A DNA stretch of 64,000 bases from Halonotius aquaticus (lineage in GTDB: Archaea > Halobacteriota > Halobacteria > Halobacteriales > Haloferacaceae), in NCBI RefSeq assembly GCF_003605575.1, contig NZ_QKNY01000013.1:1-64000 (forward strand), written 5' to 3'. Below, piece by piece: positions 8,558 through 16,820 of this stretch (positions are counted from its first letter, which is position 1; each line of letters begins with the position of its first letter). The notes beneath the pieces are model-generated. The model was given only the letters and a program-made list of their open reading frames with translations, made no database searches and was not told the origin of the DNA. The position numbers and the translations under genes are program-made.

Positions 8558-9247
8558 TCAATCTTTGCCGCTGTCGTCGCCTGATTGCCTGGTTGCCTCG
8601 GCCGCAACGAGTTCATAGGCGACTTCGACCCGCTCGGTGACGCTGATCGGTGCCGGGTGGACGGCCGGATCTGACTCCCAGGCGTCGTCGACGGGCTCGC
8701 TGCCGGGGCGGGCAGGTTGTGTCGTGATCGTCTGGGCCGACCCAACCGCGAGCCCTTCGGCGGCCGCCAGTCGATCGGCCTTCTGACGGGCGCGATCGAC
8801 GGCAGCTGTCATGGCCTCTTCTTGGAGGTCTGCCCGTGTTGCGTCCGTGAGCGCGAACTGAACGTGGTCGACGCCGCCGCCCCCATCGGTCGCCTCGACG
8901 ACGACCGTGGCGACAGCCGCCGGCTCACAGCGGACGTGAAACTCCTCGACCGCACGGAACGCAGCATCCGTCTCGGGCTCGAAGGCGGCCGCGCTGTTGG
9001 TCACCCGGTGGTCGACTGTCTCGATCGTCACCTCGGCGGTCGCCTCGATCGCTGTCCGTACCGTTGCCGCGCGGTTGCGGGCCCGCTCGCGGGCGCGGGC
9101 TGCCGAGGAACCCTCTCCGAGGGCGGTAACCGCGACCGTCGCGCTATCGGGGGCCGCTGCTCGCGTTGCCGACGCTGTCGTCGTTACGGTTCCTGTCACA
9201 CCCCACTGGTCGGCCGAGCGGGTAATGAATCCGGCGGCGAGCCGCAC
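8558..9247 (-). CDS. SIMPL (DUF541) domain protein
   Basis: 229 aa with a GTG start at 9247, 3 nt after the aminopeptidase stop. Typical SIMPL features are seen: an alternating beta/alpha pattern, ALGEGSSAARARERARNRAATVRTA-like helix content, and FALTDATRADLQEEAMTAAVDRARQKADRLA-like helix content in the second half. Bacterial SIMPL proteins are often periplasmic, but no signal peptide is seen here. Function in archaea is unknown. Tight spacing suggests translational coupling to the M29 peptidase gene. Confidence 0.75.
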   Translation of the reverse strand: MRLAAGFITRSADQWGVTGTVTTTASATRAAAPDSATVAVTALGEGSSAARARERARNRAATVRTAIEATAEVTIETVDHRVTNSAAAFEPETDAAFRAVEEFHVRCEPAAVATVVVEATDGGGGVDHVQFALTDATRADLQEEAMTAAVDRARQKADRLAAAEGLAVGSAQTITTQPARPGSEPVDDAWESDPAVHPAPISVTERVEVAYELVAAEATRQSGDDSGKD

Positions 9248-9250
9248 CGC

Positions 9251-10369
9251 TCAGTCTGTTGCTTCCTCGGTAAATCCATCCTCCCACCGGAATATCCCGT
9301 TGCGTTGGATCACCTCGCCGTCAACTGAGAGGCGGCTGTCGGTGCGCATGTCGGCCAGCAAATCCACGTGGATCGCCGACCCGTTGCCGGTCTCGCCGTC
9401 CGGCAGACAGGCGTCGTAGGCCCGACCGATGGCAAGATGAACCGTCTCGGCCATCTTCTCGTCGAAAAGAATCCGGTCGGTGATCCGATCGATGCCGCGA
9501 TTCATTCCGATCCCAAGCTCGCCAAAGCGGCTGGCCCCCTCGTCGGTTTCCAGTAGTTCTCCCAGCGTTGCCTCACCTTGGTCGGCTGCGTAGTCAACGA
9601 CCTCGTTGTCTTCGATGGTGAACTCCACGCTTTCCAGTCGCGTCCCGTCGACGGTTCTCGGCAGATCGAAGGTTATCGTCCCGTTGGCGTCGGCTGGCGC
9701 GGTAAACACCTCGCCGGAGGGGAGATTGTGGGAGTCGTCGGCGACCGAGGCCGTGCTGTTGACCGCGGTTCGGTTCTCGATCGATAGCCGGAGATCGGTC
9801 GTCGGGGTCTCGATGTGGACGGTCGCTCCCTCGTCAAGGATCGTCTTGAGTTGGGCCATCTCTTCGGCCAGCGATTCCCAGTCGCGGAGTACCGCATCGT
9901 AGACGAAATCCTGGTAGGCTTCAAACGACATCCCGGCTTGTTGGGCGAGCGAGCGGGTCGGGTGGACGGTTGAGACCCAGTCGGTCGCCAGCCGAGCTTC
10001 TCGCACCTCCGATTGCGCACGCCGGGCAGCCTGCCGGGTTTCGGGTGGGACATCCGCGGTTGCGGCGGTGTTTCTCCCGCCACCAAGCCGCAGGTAGACA
10101 TCGGTCGCCTCCAGCATCGCACGTTCGTGGCCTGGCGCGTCGTCAAAGTCGGTGTCGCCCGCGGCTCGGCCCTGAAGATACGCTCGTGAGAGTTCCGCTG
10201 AGTCGCTGATCGCCAGGAGGTTGCCACCGCGTTCGCCGACGGCTTCGGCGACGGCGACCCCGAGTTCGTGGGCTCCTTCTGCGACGCTGACGACAACGTT
10301 GTCGCCGGGGTCGATCCGGGCACTCCAGTCGACCAACACAGCGGCGTGATCGTGAATTCGGTCGTCCAT
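9251..10369 (-). CDS. M29-family metallo-aminopeptidase
   Basis: 372 aa from the ATG at 10369 (MDDRIHDHAAVLVDWS); an in-frame start 24 codons upstream gives an untypical Arg/Gly-rich extension and is rejected. The N-terminal part matches the thermophilic aminopeptidase (AmpS/PepS) substrate domain. The C-terminal metal site carries ELGIGMN, HLAIGRAYDA and the HVD of AIHVDLL, as expected for the dinuclear M29 centre. It removes N-terminal residues from peptides in the cytoplasm. It is followed by the SIMPL gene and preceded by the helicase gene, all on the minus strand. Confidence 0.88.
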   Translation of the reverse strand: MDDRIHDHAAVLVDWSARIDPGDNVVVSVAEGAHELGVAVAEAVGERGGNLLAISDSAELSRAYLQGRAAGDTDFDDAPGHERAMLEATDVYLRLGGGRNTAATADVPPETRQAARRAQSEVREARLATDWVSTVHPTRSLAQQAGMSFEAYQDFVYDAVLRDWESLAEEMAQLKTILDEGATVHIETPTTDLRLSIENRTAVNSTASVADDSHNLPSGEVFTAPADANGTITFDLPRTVDGTRLESVEFTIEDNEVVDYAADQGEATLGELLETDEGASRFGELGIGMNRGIDRITDRILFDEKMAETVHLAIGRAYDACLPDGETGNGSAIHVDLLADMRTDSRLSVDGEVIQRNGIFRWEDGFTEEATD

Positions 10370-10469
10370 ACGGATCCGGGGGTCGCCAGCGATAAAACTC
10401 TCACCGCCGCCTCGCCGGCGACACGGCGACATTCCTGCCATGTTGTCACCGACGACGGTGAGCGACGCG

Positions 10470-11822
10470 TTACCGTCGACGTTGTGCGACCCGTTCTTCG
10501 GCGGTTTCGCTGCTCACGAGTTCGTAGAGAATCGCCCGGCCGCCGTCGGCTTTCGGACGGAGGATCCGACCCAATCGCTGGGTAAACTCGCGTTCGCTGC
10601 CACTGCCTGAGAGGACGACGCCGACGTTGGCGTCAGGCACATCGACACCCTCGTCAAGCACGTTGGCGGTGATGATCCGGCTGTACTCACCCTCGCGAAA
10701 CCGTTGGAGGATCTCGCGTCGCTCGCTGGCTCCGGTTTCGTTCGTAATCGCCGGGATGAGGAATCGCTCGGAGAGGTCGTAGACTAACTCGGTGTGGGCG
10801 GTGAAAACGATGAGGCGATCCTCGCGGTGGCGATCAAGGATCCGACCGAGTTGGTGGCGTTTGTTTTCCGCGTTCATCATGATCTCGCGAGCGCGCTGTT
10901 TGGCGAGGAGGGCCTCGCGGGCTTGGGGATCGTTGCCGGAGCGTTTGACCAACTGGAGGTAGTCGCTGCCGCTCGAAAAGGAGATATTCGAACTTCGGAC
11001 GTAGTCGACGAACGTGCCCTGTACGTCGTCGTACTCGGCGCGCTCCTCGGGGGTGAGTTCGACTTCGATCCGCCGGATCTCGTAGGGTGCGAGATGATCG
11101 CCAGCCAGTTCGTCGGTGTCGATGGTATACACGCGGGAGCCGACGAGCTCTGCTATGGTTTCGTGGGCTCCATCGGGGCGTTCGAACGTCGCCGTCAACC
11201 CGAGGCGATCCGGCGCGGCCAACAGCCGGGCGATGTCCTGATAGCCTTCCGCGCCGAGGTGGTGAACTTCGTCGAAGACGACGAGGCCGAATTTGTCTCC
11301 GAGTTCGTCAGCACGGAGGTACGCCGAGTCGTAGGTCGCCACCGTGATGGCTTCGATGCGCTGTTCGCCGCCGCCGAGCCGACCGATGGGAGTATCAAAT
11401 TCGGTTTCGAGTTCGCGCTGCCACTGTTCGAGTAGATCGATAGTCGGGACGACAACGAGGGTCGGCTCATCGCAAGCGGCCATCGCAGCCAGTGCGATGA
11501 CGGTCTTGCCCGCGCCGGTCGGGAGTTCGAGCACGCCGCGGCGGTTATTGTCGAGCCAGGCATCGAGGGCGTCCTGCTGATACTCGCGGAGTTCGTAGCT
11601 CGTTGCCAGCGAGACAGGGTCGGTGTCGAGAACGGTATCATCAACGTCGGCGTCAACACGGCGGAGCACATCCCGGATCGCCGCGTAGTTGTGGGCCGGC
11701 GCGCGGGCGGTGTCGCTCCGGGGGTCGCGCTTGACGCCCGGCAGGCTATCGAGATCGGGATCGCTCTCGCGGTCGCTCTCAACCCGGAGCGTGCCGTCCT
11801 CGAAGCCGAGCGTGATCGTCAC
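10470..11822 (-). CDS. XPB/Rad25-type superfamily 2 DNA helicase
   Basis: 450 aa. Walker A is PTGAGKT, motif II is DEVH (as in XPB), motif III is LTATFERPDG and motif VI is QRLGRILRPK. The N-terminal 70 residues form the small damage-recognition-like domain. Archaeal XPB unwinds DNA in repair and often pairs with the nuclease Bax1, which is not adjacent here. The neighbouring upstream genes are the PIN/RHH pair, 45 nt away. Confidence 0.92.
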   Translation of the reverse strand: MTITLGFEDGTLRVESDRESDPDLDSLPGVKRDPRSDTARAPAHNYAAIRDVLRRVDADVDDTVLDTDPVSLATSYELREYQQDALDAWLDNNRRGVLELPTGAGKTVIALAAMAACDEPTLVVVPTIDLLEQWQRELETEFDTPIGRLGGGEQRIEAITVATYDSAYLRADELGDKFGLVVFDEVHHLGAEGYQDIARLLAAPDRLGLTATFERPDGAHETIAELVGSRVYTIDTDELAGDHLAPYEIRRIEVELTPEERAEYDDVQGTFVDYVRSSNISFSSGSDYLQLVKRSGNDPQAREALLAKQRAREIMMNAENKRHQLGRILDRHREDRLIVFTAHTELVYDLSERFLIPAITNETGASERREILQRFREGEYSRIITANVLDEGVDVPDANVGVVLSGSGSEREFTQRLGRILRPKADGGRAILYELVSSETAEERVAQRRR

Positions 11823-11867
11823 GGCTGGGAGTGCGAGGGCGGAAAGTAAAATCGCTCCGGTGGTCGA

Positions 11868-12440
11868 TTAGCTCTCAAGCTGGTCGCGGAGCAGCGTGAC
11901 GTAGGGGCTGGCTCCCCAGCTTCGATGTACGCCGATGCAATCGAGCAGTTGTCGTGCCTCGTTAGTCGACATGTGGCCGTTGCGGGCATAATCGCGGATG
12001 AGCCGAGGCGTCGGAACGATCCGCGGGCCACGTAGTGCGGCATGCACCAGCGCGAAGTTCGTCCCGCCGAACTCATCGGTTAGAAAGCCGTCAACGCCGA
12101 GGCTGTTTGCGAGAACGATCCCGTCGGTTTCACCGTCGTCGAGCCCGAAGGCCGGCCGCGAGGCGGGCGTTTCCTCGCTGTCGTAGGGATCGACGACCCT
12201 GTAGTGGTTGTCGGCGGCGAGCACGTTGCTGGCCGCCGCGCCGTGGATGTCGTCGTAGTCGGCCATGGTGCTCAGTTCCGACTGTACGGTCGGCGGCAGC
12301 GACACCGTACACGATGTCAGAACGTACTGCAGTGGATCGGGCAACGCGTCGTCGACGGTGGCGTCCGCTCGCGGCACCGCGAGACTGACGAGCGCGCTGG
12401 TGTCGGCGACGACTGTCTGCAGTCGTGGCCCTGCCGTCAT
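11868..12440 (-). CDS. PIN-domain nuclease, toxin-like
   Basis: 190 aa. The first catalytic aspartate is D13 (VVADTSALVSL). Later acidic positions appear in QSELSTM, DDGETDGIVLA and FLTDEFGG, giving the complete PIN active site that cuts RNA using Mg2+ or Mn2+. A C-terminal extension of about 40 residues follows the PIN core. The ATG overlaps the stop of the RHH gene by 4 nt, the usual coupling of antitoxin followed by toxin. The target RNA is not known; a regulatory role independent of toxicity is also possible. Confidence 0.82.
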   Translation of the reverse strand: MTAGPRLQTVVADTSALVSLAVPRADATVDDALPDPLQYVLTSCTVSLPPTVQSELSTMADYDDIHGAAASNVLAADNHYRVVDPYDSEETPASRPAFGLDDGETDGIVLANSLGVDGFLTDEFGGTNFALVHAALRGPRIVPTPRLIRDYARNGHMSTNEARQLLDCIGVHRSWGASPYVTLLRDQLES

Positions 12441-12865
12441 TCCTCGGTGACCTCGTCAGCGTCGCTTGCTTCCTCGGCCTCGTCGGCGTCAGCGTCGCCT
12501 GTCTCGTTGTTTTCGTCTGGGACGATCGCCACAGCGTCGCCGTCGTAGATTTCATTGTCTGTCGGCTCGCCGAGATCCAGCGGTTCGTCGTCGATATCAC
12601 GCTTGAGCAGGCGCAGCCGCTGGGCGGCTTCGGTACCGACGAGCTGTTCAACGGTCTCGAAGTCTAGCTGCCCGTTGTAGTACTTGGTCGCCACCAGTTC
12701 TTGGACGGTGTCGCTGTTTGCGGTTTCCTTGATATACTCGCGGATTGCTTCGACGAGCAGGTCGGTGCGATCCGTATCGAAGAGGTCGGCAATCGCGTCG
12801 AGCCGGTCAACGAGGTACTCCGGCGACTGAAAATGGACGCGCCGCGGATCGTCGCTCGCGCTCAT
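12437..12865 (-). CDS. Ribbon-helix-helix protein, antitoxin-like
   Basis: 142 aa from the ATG at 12865 (MSASDDPRRVHFQSP). Residues about 8-50 form the ribbon-helix-helix: a short beta strand RRVHFQSP then two helices (LVDRLDAIADLF and RTDLLVEAIREYI). A middle helical region (about 55-95) may bind the PIN partner, and the last 45 residues are an Asp/Glu-rich disordered tail. A perfect 6-bp inverted repeat covers the expected TATA position 22-37 nt upstream, as expected for autorepression. Confidence 0.82.
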   Translation of the reverse strand: MSASDDPRRVHFQSPEYLVDRLDAIADLFDTDRTDLLVEAIREYIKETANSDTVQELVATKYYNGQLDFETVEQLVGTEAAQRLRLLKRDIDDEPLDLGEPTDNEIYDGDAVAIVPDENNETGDADADEAEEASDADEVTEE

Positions 12866-12886
12866 GATGTGTCTGTTTTGCATACA

Positions 12887-12902
12887 GATACCTAACGGTA
12901 TC
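12887..12902 (-). promoter_or_regulatory. Palindromic operator over the RHH-PIN promoter
   Basis: GATACC-TAAC-GGTATC is a perfect 6-bp inverted repeat with a 4-nt spacer, centred about 30 nt before the RHH start at 12865. That is where the TATA/BRE of a leaderless transcript must lie. Confidence 0.6.
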
Positions 12903-12937
12903 GGTGGTTGCACACAGCTTGCACATCGGTTGCCAGT

Positions 12938-14098
12938 TTATGCCTCAAGCTCTTCGCCGACCAATTCGGTCGCCTTCTGAACAGCCTGGATCGAACTCAG
13001 ATACCCCGCGCCGACGCTGGCTTTCAGGGCCTTGGCTGCGCTCCCAGTCACGACTTCGGGGCCGACCTGTGCGACCGCGCCGTCGCCGACCGAGACGATC
13101 CAGCCGGGGACGTTGAACCGGAACGGGGTGAGTTCGGGTTCGAAGCCTTCGCGGCCGGCCAACTCCCATTCGACGAGTTTGGCGATGTTCTCTGCGGCGG
13201 GGTTGGCGGCGCGGATCGCCGCGGACGCGCTGGCGGGGACGGCCTCGCCGTCGGCGTCGACGACGCGGGCGGTGTCACCAAGCGCGAACGTCGAGTTATT
13301 CAGCCGGAGGTCGCGCCGGACGACCGGCCGGTCGCCGGCCATCGCCTCCGGGCCGGCGATGCCGCCAGTCCAGACGAACAGGCCGGCGTCGTGTTCGTCG
13401 GTTTCGCCGGTAGCTTCGTGTCGCGTGGCGACTGTCGAGTCGGTCGCTTCGGTGACGGCCGTCTCGGTGTGGATCTCGATGTCGCGGTCGGTCAGTTCGT
13501 CGGCGACCGCGTCTTGGAACGCCTTGGGGAACGCGGGCGCGACGGAGTCGAGTTGTTCGAGCAGGGTGATATCGATGCGGTCGCTGGCACCCTCCTCGGC
13601 GGCGAGGGCGGCGAGTTCGCCGGCGACCTGGACGCCAGAGAGCCCCGCGCCGCCAACGACGACCGAGGCCGGGTCGTCGCCGTCGAACAGGTCGAGTGCG
13701 CGCTCGCGGATCGCCTCGGCGTCGGCGACGGATTTCAGTGGGTAGGCGTGGTCTTCGACACCCGGTAAGTCGTAGAACGCGGTTTCCGCACCGAGACAGA
13801 GCGCGCCGTAATCGTAGGTGAGTGTTCCGCCGCTGTCGAGAGCGACTTCGTTGGCGTCGGTGTCGACGCTCTCGACGCGGGCGGCGATGACCTCGGCGCG
13901 GTCGAACAGCGACGCCAGCGGGACTTCGATGGCGTCGGTGATCGAAGGCCGTCTGATGACGCGGTGGACTTCGTGCTGAACGAGGTGGTCGTCGGCTTCG
14001 TCGACGATGGTGAGGTCTGCTTCCGGTGGGAGGGCGTTTTCGAGCTTGCGGGTGAGGGTGACGCCTGCATAGCCGGCTCCGAGAACAACGATGTGCAT
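12938..14098 (-). CDS. FAD/NAD(P)-dependent oxidoreductase (type II NADH dehydrogenase-like)
   Basis: 386 aa. The FAD-binding Rossmann motif is GAGYAGVTLTRKL at the N-terminus, the NAD-binding one is VVVGGAGLSGVQVAGELA at about residue 145, and the second FAD contact is FALGDTARV at about 275. The single-subunit architecture matches NDH-2 and sulfide:quinone reductase relatives. The C-terminus is soluble but amphipathic, so it may sit on the inner membrane face and pass electrons to menaquinone. The cysteines needed for sulfide oxidation are not present in a recognisable pattern. Confidence 0.88.
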   Translation of the reverse strand: MHIVVLGAGYAGVTLTRKLENALPPEADLTIVDEADDHLVQHEVHRVIRRPSITDAIEVPLASLFDRAEVIAARVESVDTDANEVALDSGGTLTYDYGALCLGAETAFYDLPGVEDHAYPLKSVADAEAIRERALDLFDGDDPASVVVGGAGLSGVQVAGELAALAAEEGASDRIDITLLEQLDSVAPAFPKAFQDAVADELTDRDIEIHTETAVTEATDSTVATRHEATGETDEHDAGLFVWTGGIAGPEAMAGDRPVVRRDLRLNNSTFALGDTARVVDADGEAVPASASAAIRAANPAAENIAKLVEWELAGREGFEPELTPFRFNVPGWIVSVGDGAVAQVGPEVVTGSAAKALKASVGAGYLSSIQAVQKATELVGEELEA

Positions 14099-14178
14099 AC
14101 CTGTGGTTGGGGAGCCAGCCGAATGAACATGGCGTTAGACGTGGTGAGGGATGTAGCGGTTGAGAACGGGTAGCGATA

Positions 14179-14348
14179 GAAAGCCCTCGACGCTATCGAC
14201 TCCCGCGGCTCTCACGGCTCCCTTCGGTCGCCGTTCGAGCGGATCGCGGTCTCCCTGCGGTCGACCGCGCGCTCGCTGCGCTCCTCGCTCACTACGTTCG
14301 CTGCGGTGCTTACGTCGCCGGGGTTCGTCGATAGCGTCTCGCCCTTTC
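14179..14348. repeat. 170-bp element bounded by inverted repeats
   Basis: Arms at 14179-14200 and 14327-14348 are complementary at 18 of 22 positions, including a perfect 12-bp core (GTCGATAGCGTC on the right arm). The inside is GC-rich with repeated CGCTCGCTGCGCTC and CTCGCTCACTACGTTCGCTGCG-like words that favour secondary structure. It fills most of the 281-bp gap between the flavoprotein gene and the ferredoxin gene and has no gene. Target-site duplications were not evident. It may be a non-autonomous repeat or a bidirectional terminator. Confidence 0.5.
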
Positions 14349-14379
14349 AGTCCGCCAGGATTCGGCTGGTCGGCTGTGG

Positions 14380-14727
14380 TTAGTCGTCGGCCGGCTGGCT
14401 GGTGGTGTTGCCAACGCGGTCGGCCTCGGGGCCGAATGCCGATTCGAGCAACGCGGGCACGTCCTCCGGCTGGACATCGGAGTACCATTCGTCGCGCGGC
14501 TGGATCGCAATCGCCGCACCGCCCTCGCTACAGAGGCCGAGACAGCCCGTTTCGACCACCGACACTGACGACCAGAACGCGTCGCGCTCGCGGAGCCAGG
14601 CTTTGACCGCTGTCAGCGTTTCCGCGCCGCCGGCGTCGGCACAGCAGTCGTACTCCTCGCGGCTGTTCGTACAGACGAGGACATGAGCGTCAAGTCGCTC
14701 GCGGTGGTCGGCGGTTCGGTTCTTCAT
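14380..14727 (-). CDS. Thioredoxin-like (2Fe-2S) ferredoxin of the cobalt operon
   Basis: 115 aa. Cysteines in VLVCTNSREEYDCC and TGCLGLCSEGG match the four-cysteine pattern of thioredoxin-fold [2Fe-2S] ferredoxins. The ATG overlaps the cbtA stop by 4 nt, so the two are translationally coupled. In haloarchaea this gene commonly accompanies cbtBA and cobalamin synthesis genes, and it has been proposed to deliver electrons for cobalt reduction. That role here is inferred from context. Confidence 0.85.
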   Translation of the reverse strand: MKNRTADHRERLDAHVLVCTNSREEYDCCADAGGAETLTAVKAWLRERDAFWSSVSVVETGCLGLCSEGGAAIAIQPRDEWYSDVQPEDVPALLESAFGPEADRVGNTTSQPADD

Positions 14728-15443
14728 GATGTTGGCTGCGGTGACTTGGTCGTCGTCGATTCCAACAAGTTCCGCCGCTGGAGCCAGCCGAACGTCGCGG
14801 CGATGAGTAGCCAGATCGAGCCCTGGCTCAGAACGACCATCGCGCGGTAGGCCACGACGAGGTCAGCCGACAACTCCGGATGAGTGACTAGCGTCGGCGA
14901 CACCAGCGGCAGCACAACGACGGTGGCGACAACGGGTGTCGCGCCGGCGACGGCGGCGAGCCCGCGACTCTGTGGTTCGATGCGGTTGTAAGCGAGCACA
15001 CTGGTCGCGGCGATGGCTCCGCCGAGGACGACGAGGCCACCGTAGAGGGCGAATCTGATATCTGTACTCAGTGCCTGTTCGGCTCCCGGCGCGAATGGCG
15101 GCAGCACCAGCCACGGCGTGACCGAGATCGTCAGAAACCCGCTGGCGGCGAGGACGAAGCCCTTCGCCGCGCCGCGACCGGGGAGGGCGGGTTCGAGGAA
15201 ATATAGCGCGATCCCGAAGCAGCCACCGAGAAAGAGGGCCCATAGCAGGCCGCCGCCCACGCTGACGAGTGCAGTCGTCGATTCGGCGACCACGGTGCCG
15301 CCCTCGGGCGCGTGGCTGTGGCCGTGCTGGGCGTGTTCGAGATAGCCGACCAGCGGGTTGGCGACGGTCGCCATGAACAGCCCGTAGGCGATACCGGCGA
15401 CACCGCCGGCCAGCAGTCCGCGTTTGAAATAGGCGAAAAACAT
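14724..15443 (-). CDS. cbtA: CbtA-family predicted cobalt transporter subunit
   Basis: 239 aa with about five or six transmembrane helices. A His-rich loop after the first helix (HAQHGHSHAPEGG) is the metal-binding hallmark of CbtA. Together with CbtB it is predicted to import Co2+ for cobalamin. It begins 3 nt after cbtB and overlaps the ferredoxin gene by 4 nt, giving a compact three-gene operon. The assignment rests on family pattern and context; transport has been inferred from genomics in this family. Confidence 0.9.
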   Translation of the reverse strand: MFFAYFKRGLLAGGVAGIAYGLFMATVANPLVGYLEHAQHGHSHAPEGGTVVAESTTALVSVGGGLLWALFLGGCFGIALYFLEPALPGRGAAKGFVLAASGFLTISVTPWLVLPPFAPGAEQALSTDIRFALYGGLVVLGGAIAATSVLAYNRIEPQSRGLAAVAGATPVVATVVVLPLVSPTLVTHPELSADLVVAYRAMVVLSQGSIWLLIAATFGWLQRRNLLESTTTKSPQPTS

Positions 15444-15446
15444 CGC

Positions 15447-15635
15447 TCAGTGGCAGACGATGCCGGCGGCGTGCCGGAAGTTGTGCAGCGACTCGTGGGC
15501 CAGCGGCTCCTGTAAGACGAGCAGTGTGAACGTGATCGCCGCGCCGAAGCCGAAGATCGCAAGCGCTGTCGTCGGCGCGATCTCGGCGCGAGCCGTTTCG
15601 ATCCGGTCGGCGACCGTGTCGGATTGCGAGGTCAT
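15447..15635 (-). CDS. cbtB: CbtB-family cobalt transporter small subunit
   Basis: 62 aa, one transmembrane helix (about residues 22-42) followed by a C-terminal metal-binding tail with H48, H51, H55 and the final CH (HESLHNFRHAAGIVCH). This is the CbtB signature. It is the first gene of the cbtB-cbtA-ferredoxin operon. The 68 bp upstream is too short for a cobalamin riboswitch, so control is probably by a metal- or B12-dependent repressor; none is adjacent. Confidence 0.9.
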   Translation of the reverse strand: MTSQSDTVADRIETARAEIAPTTALAIFGFGAAITFTLLVLQEPLAHESLHNFRHAAGIVCH

Positions 15636-15703
15636 GAAAGTCTACTTTGCCTTTTGAAAATTAGATTGTAAAGGTTGCGGTTCCGCAGATTCTGTCACCG
15701 AAC

Positions 15704-16690
15704 TCAGAACAGCGCGTCGCTCTCGGGCAGCACGTGTGCCGGGCCGCCGACTTCCCACACGTCGGTCTCGATCCCGATCTCGTCGATGCGAGACCGCACG
15801 TCATCGACGTACTCCTCGGTCGTATTGACGTAGACGCTCGCACCCGTGTCGGTCGAGAAGTAGACCTCGACGCCTTCCTCGCGGAGTTCGCGGACGGCGT
15901 TGAAGACCGCAATCGTTTCGGGCTGCCAGTAGACCCACCCCGAGGGCCCGGTCATCGTCGCCGCCGTCAGCGACAGCGAATCGTGTTCGGCGAGTTCGAA
16001 GACACGCTCGAAGGAGCCCTTCCGCAGGGCGTCCCGCATCTCGACGATCTGATCGGGGATGTGGGCGACCCGCGCCTGAAACATGTGGCTCTCGGCGGCC
16101 TCCTTGTGGGCCTCTTCGGTCTCTTTGTAGGAGGGCACGTGGGCGGCAACGATCCTGAGGTCGTCTTCAAGATCGGATTCCAAGCGATACGAACGACAGT
16201 CCTCGTCGTTGAGGCCGGCGTAGAGATGCGAGAACGCCCCTGTCACGGCACGGGCAGCCGACGACGAGCCGCGACGCGCGACCGTCGAGATTTCTGGGAG
16301 GCTCATATCGAGCCCGGCGGCTTCGACGAGGGCCATTGCGGCCGCAGCGAAGCCTGATGACGACGAGCCGAAGCCGATGTTCGAGGGGAAGGAGTTCTCG
16401 CTTTCGAAGTGGACGGCGTGGTCGAACTCCGCCAGTTCGCGGACGTATTCGACGACCATGTTGATCCGTTCGGCCGCGCGGCCATCGACGTCCTCGCCGT
16501 CGATGATGTAGGTGTCCTGCGCGCCGCCTTCGGCGTCGACATCGGTCAGCCACTCGACGGTCGTCGTCGTGTTCGTCGGCGCGGTGCAGACACTGATCGA
16601 ATCGTGGTACGGCAGCCGAAGTTCCGGATCGCGCATCCCGTGGTATTTGACGAGCCCCTGAATCGGGTGGGCTCGCGCGGTCGCCTTCAT
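15704..16690 (-). CDS. mvaD: Phosphomevalonate/diphosphomevalonate decarboxylase
   Basis: 328 aa. The GHMP-kinase-fold nucleotide loop is FGSSSSGFAAAA (about residues 105-116), and the N-terminal KATARAHPIQGLVKYHG and C-terminal STDTGASVYV are characteristic. In Haloferax the homologue decarboxylates phosphomevalonate to isopentenyl phosphate, so this probably belongs to the archaeal modified mevalonate route to isoprenoid lipids. The ATG at 16690 gives the usual MKATARAH N-terminus; another ATG two codons earlier is equally possible. Other pathway genes are not adjacent. Confidence 0.92.
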   Translation of the reverse strand: MKATARAHPIQGLVKYHGMRDPELRLPYHDSISVCTAPTNTTTTVEWLTDVDAEGGAQDTYIIDGEDVDGRAAERINMVVEYVRELAEFDHAVHFESENSFPSNIGFGSSSSGFAAAAMALVEAAGLDMSLPEISTVARRGSSSAARAVTGAFSHLYAGLNDEDCRSYRLESDLEDDLRIVAAHVPSYKETEEAHKEAAESHMFQARVAHIPDQIVEMRDALRKGSFERVFELAEHDSLSLTAATMTGPSGWVYWQPETIAVFNAVRELREEGVEVYFSTDTGASVYVNTTEEYVDDVRSRIDEIGIETDVWEVGGPAHVLPESDALF

Positions 16691-16820
16691 GCTCATAGAT
16701 CGGTATGGCGGCCGGTTGCGGGTTAGGCGTTCCGGATCATCGACCGCGGCCAATCCGACCGGGAGCCAAGGACAAAACCGATAACAAGAGTTTTGGGCGG
16801 AGTCGCCGAACGCTCGGCAA

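Noticed and set aside
12908-13768. 286-residue plus-strand frame opposite the flavoprotein gene
   Set aside because: It is the antisense shadow of a well-supported oxidoreductase, a common effect of GC-rich codon usage.
14160-14606. Open frame through the inverted-repeat element
   Set aside because: It runs through the repeat and antisense to the ferredoxin gene, and the product is Arg/Pro-rich without a domain.
15636-15703. Cobalamin riboswitch before cbtB
   Set aside because: The intergenic space is 68 bp, too short for the conserved B12 element, and no B12-box sequence is seen.
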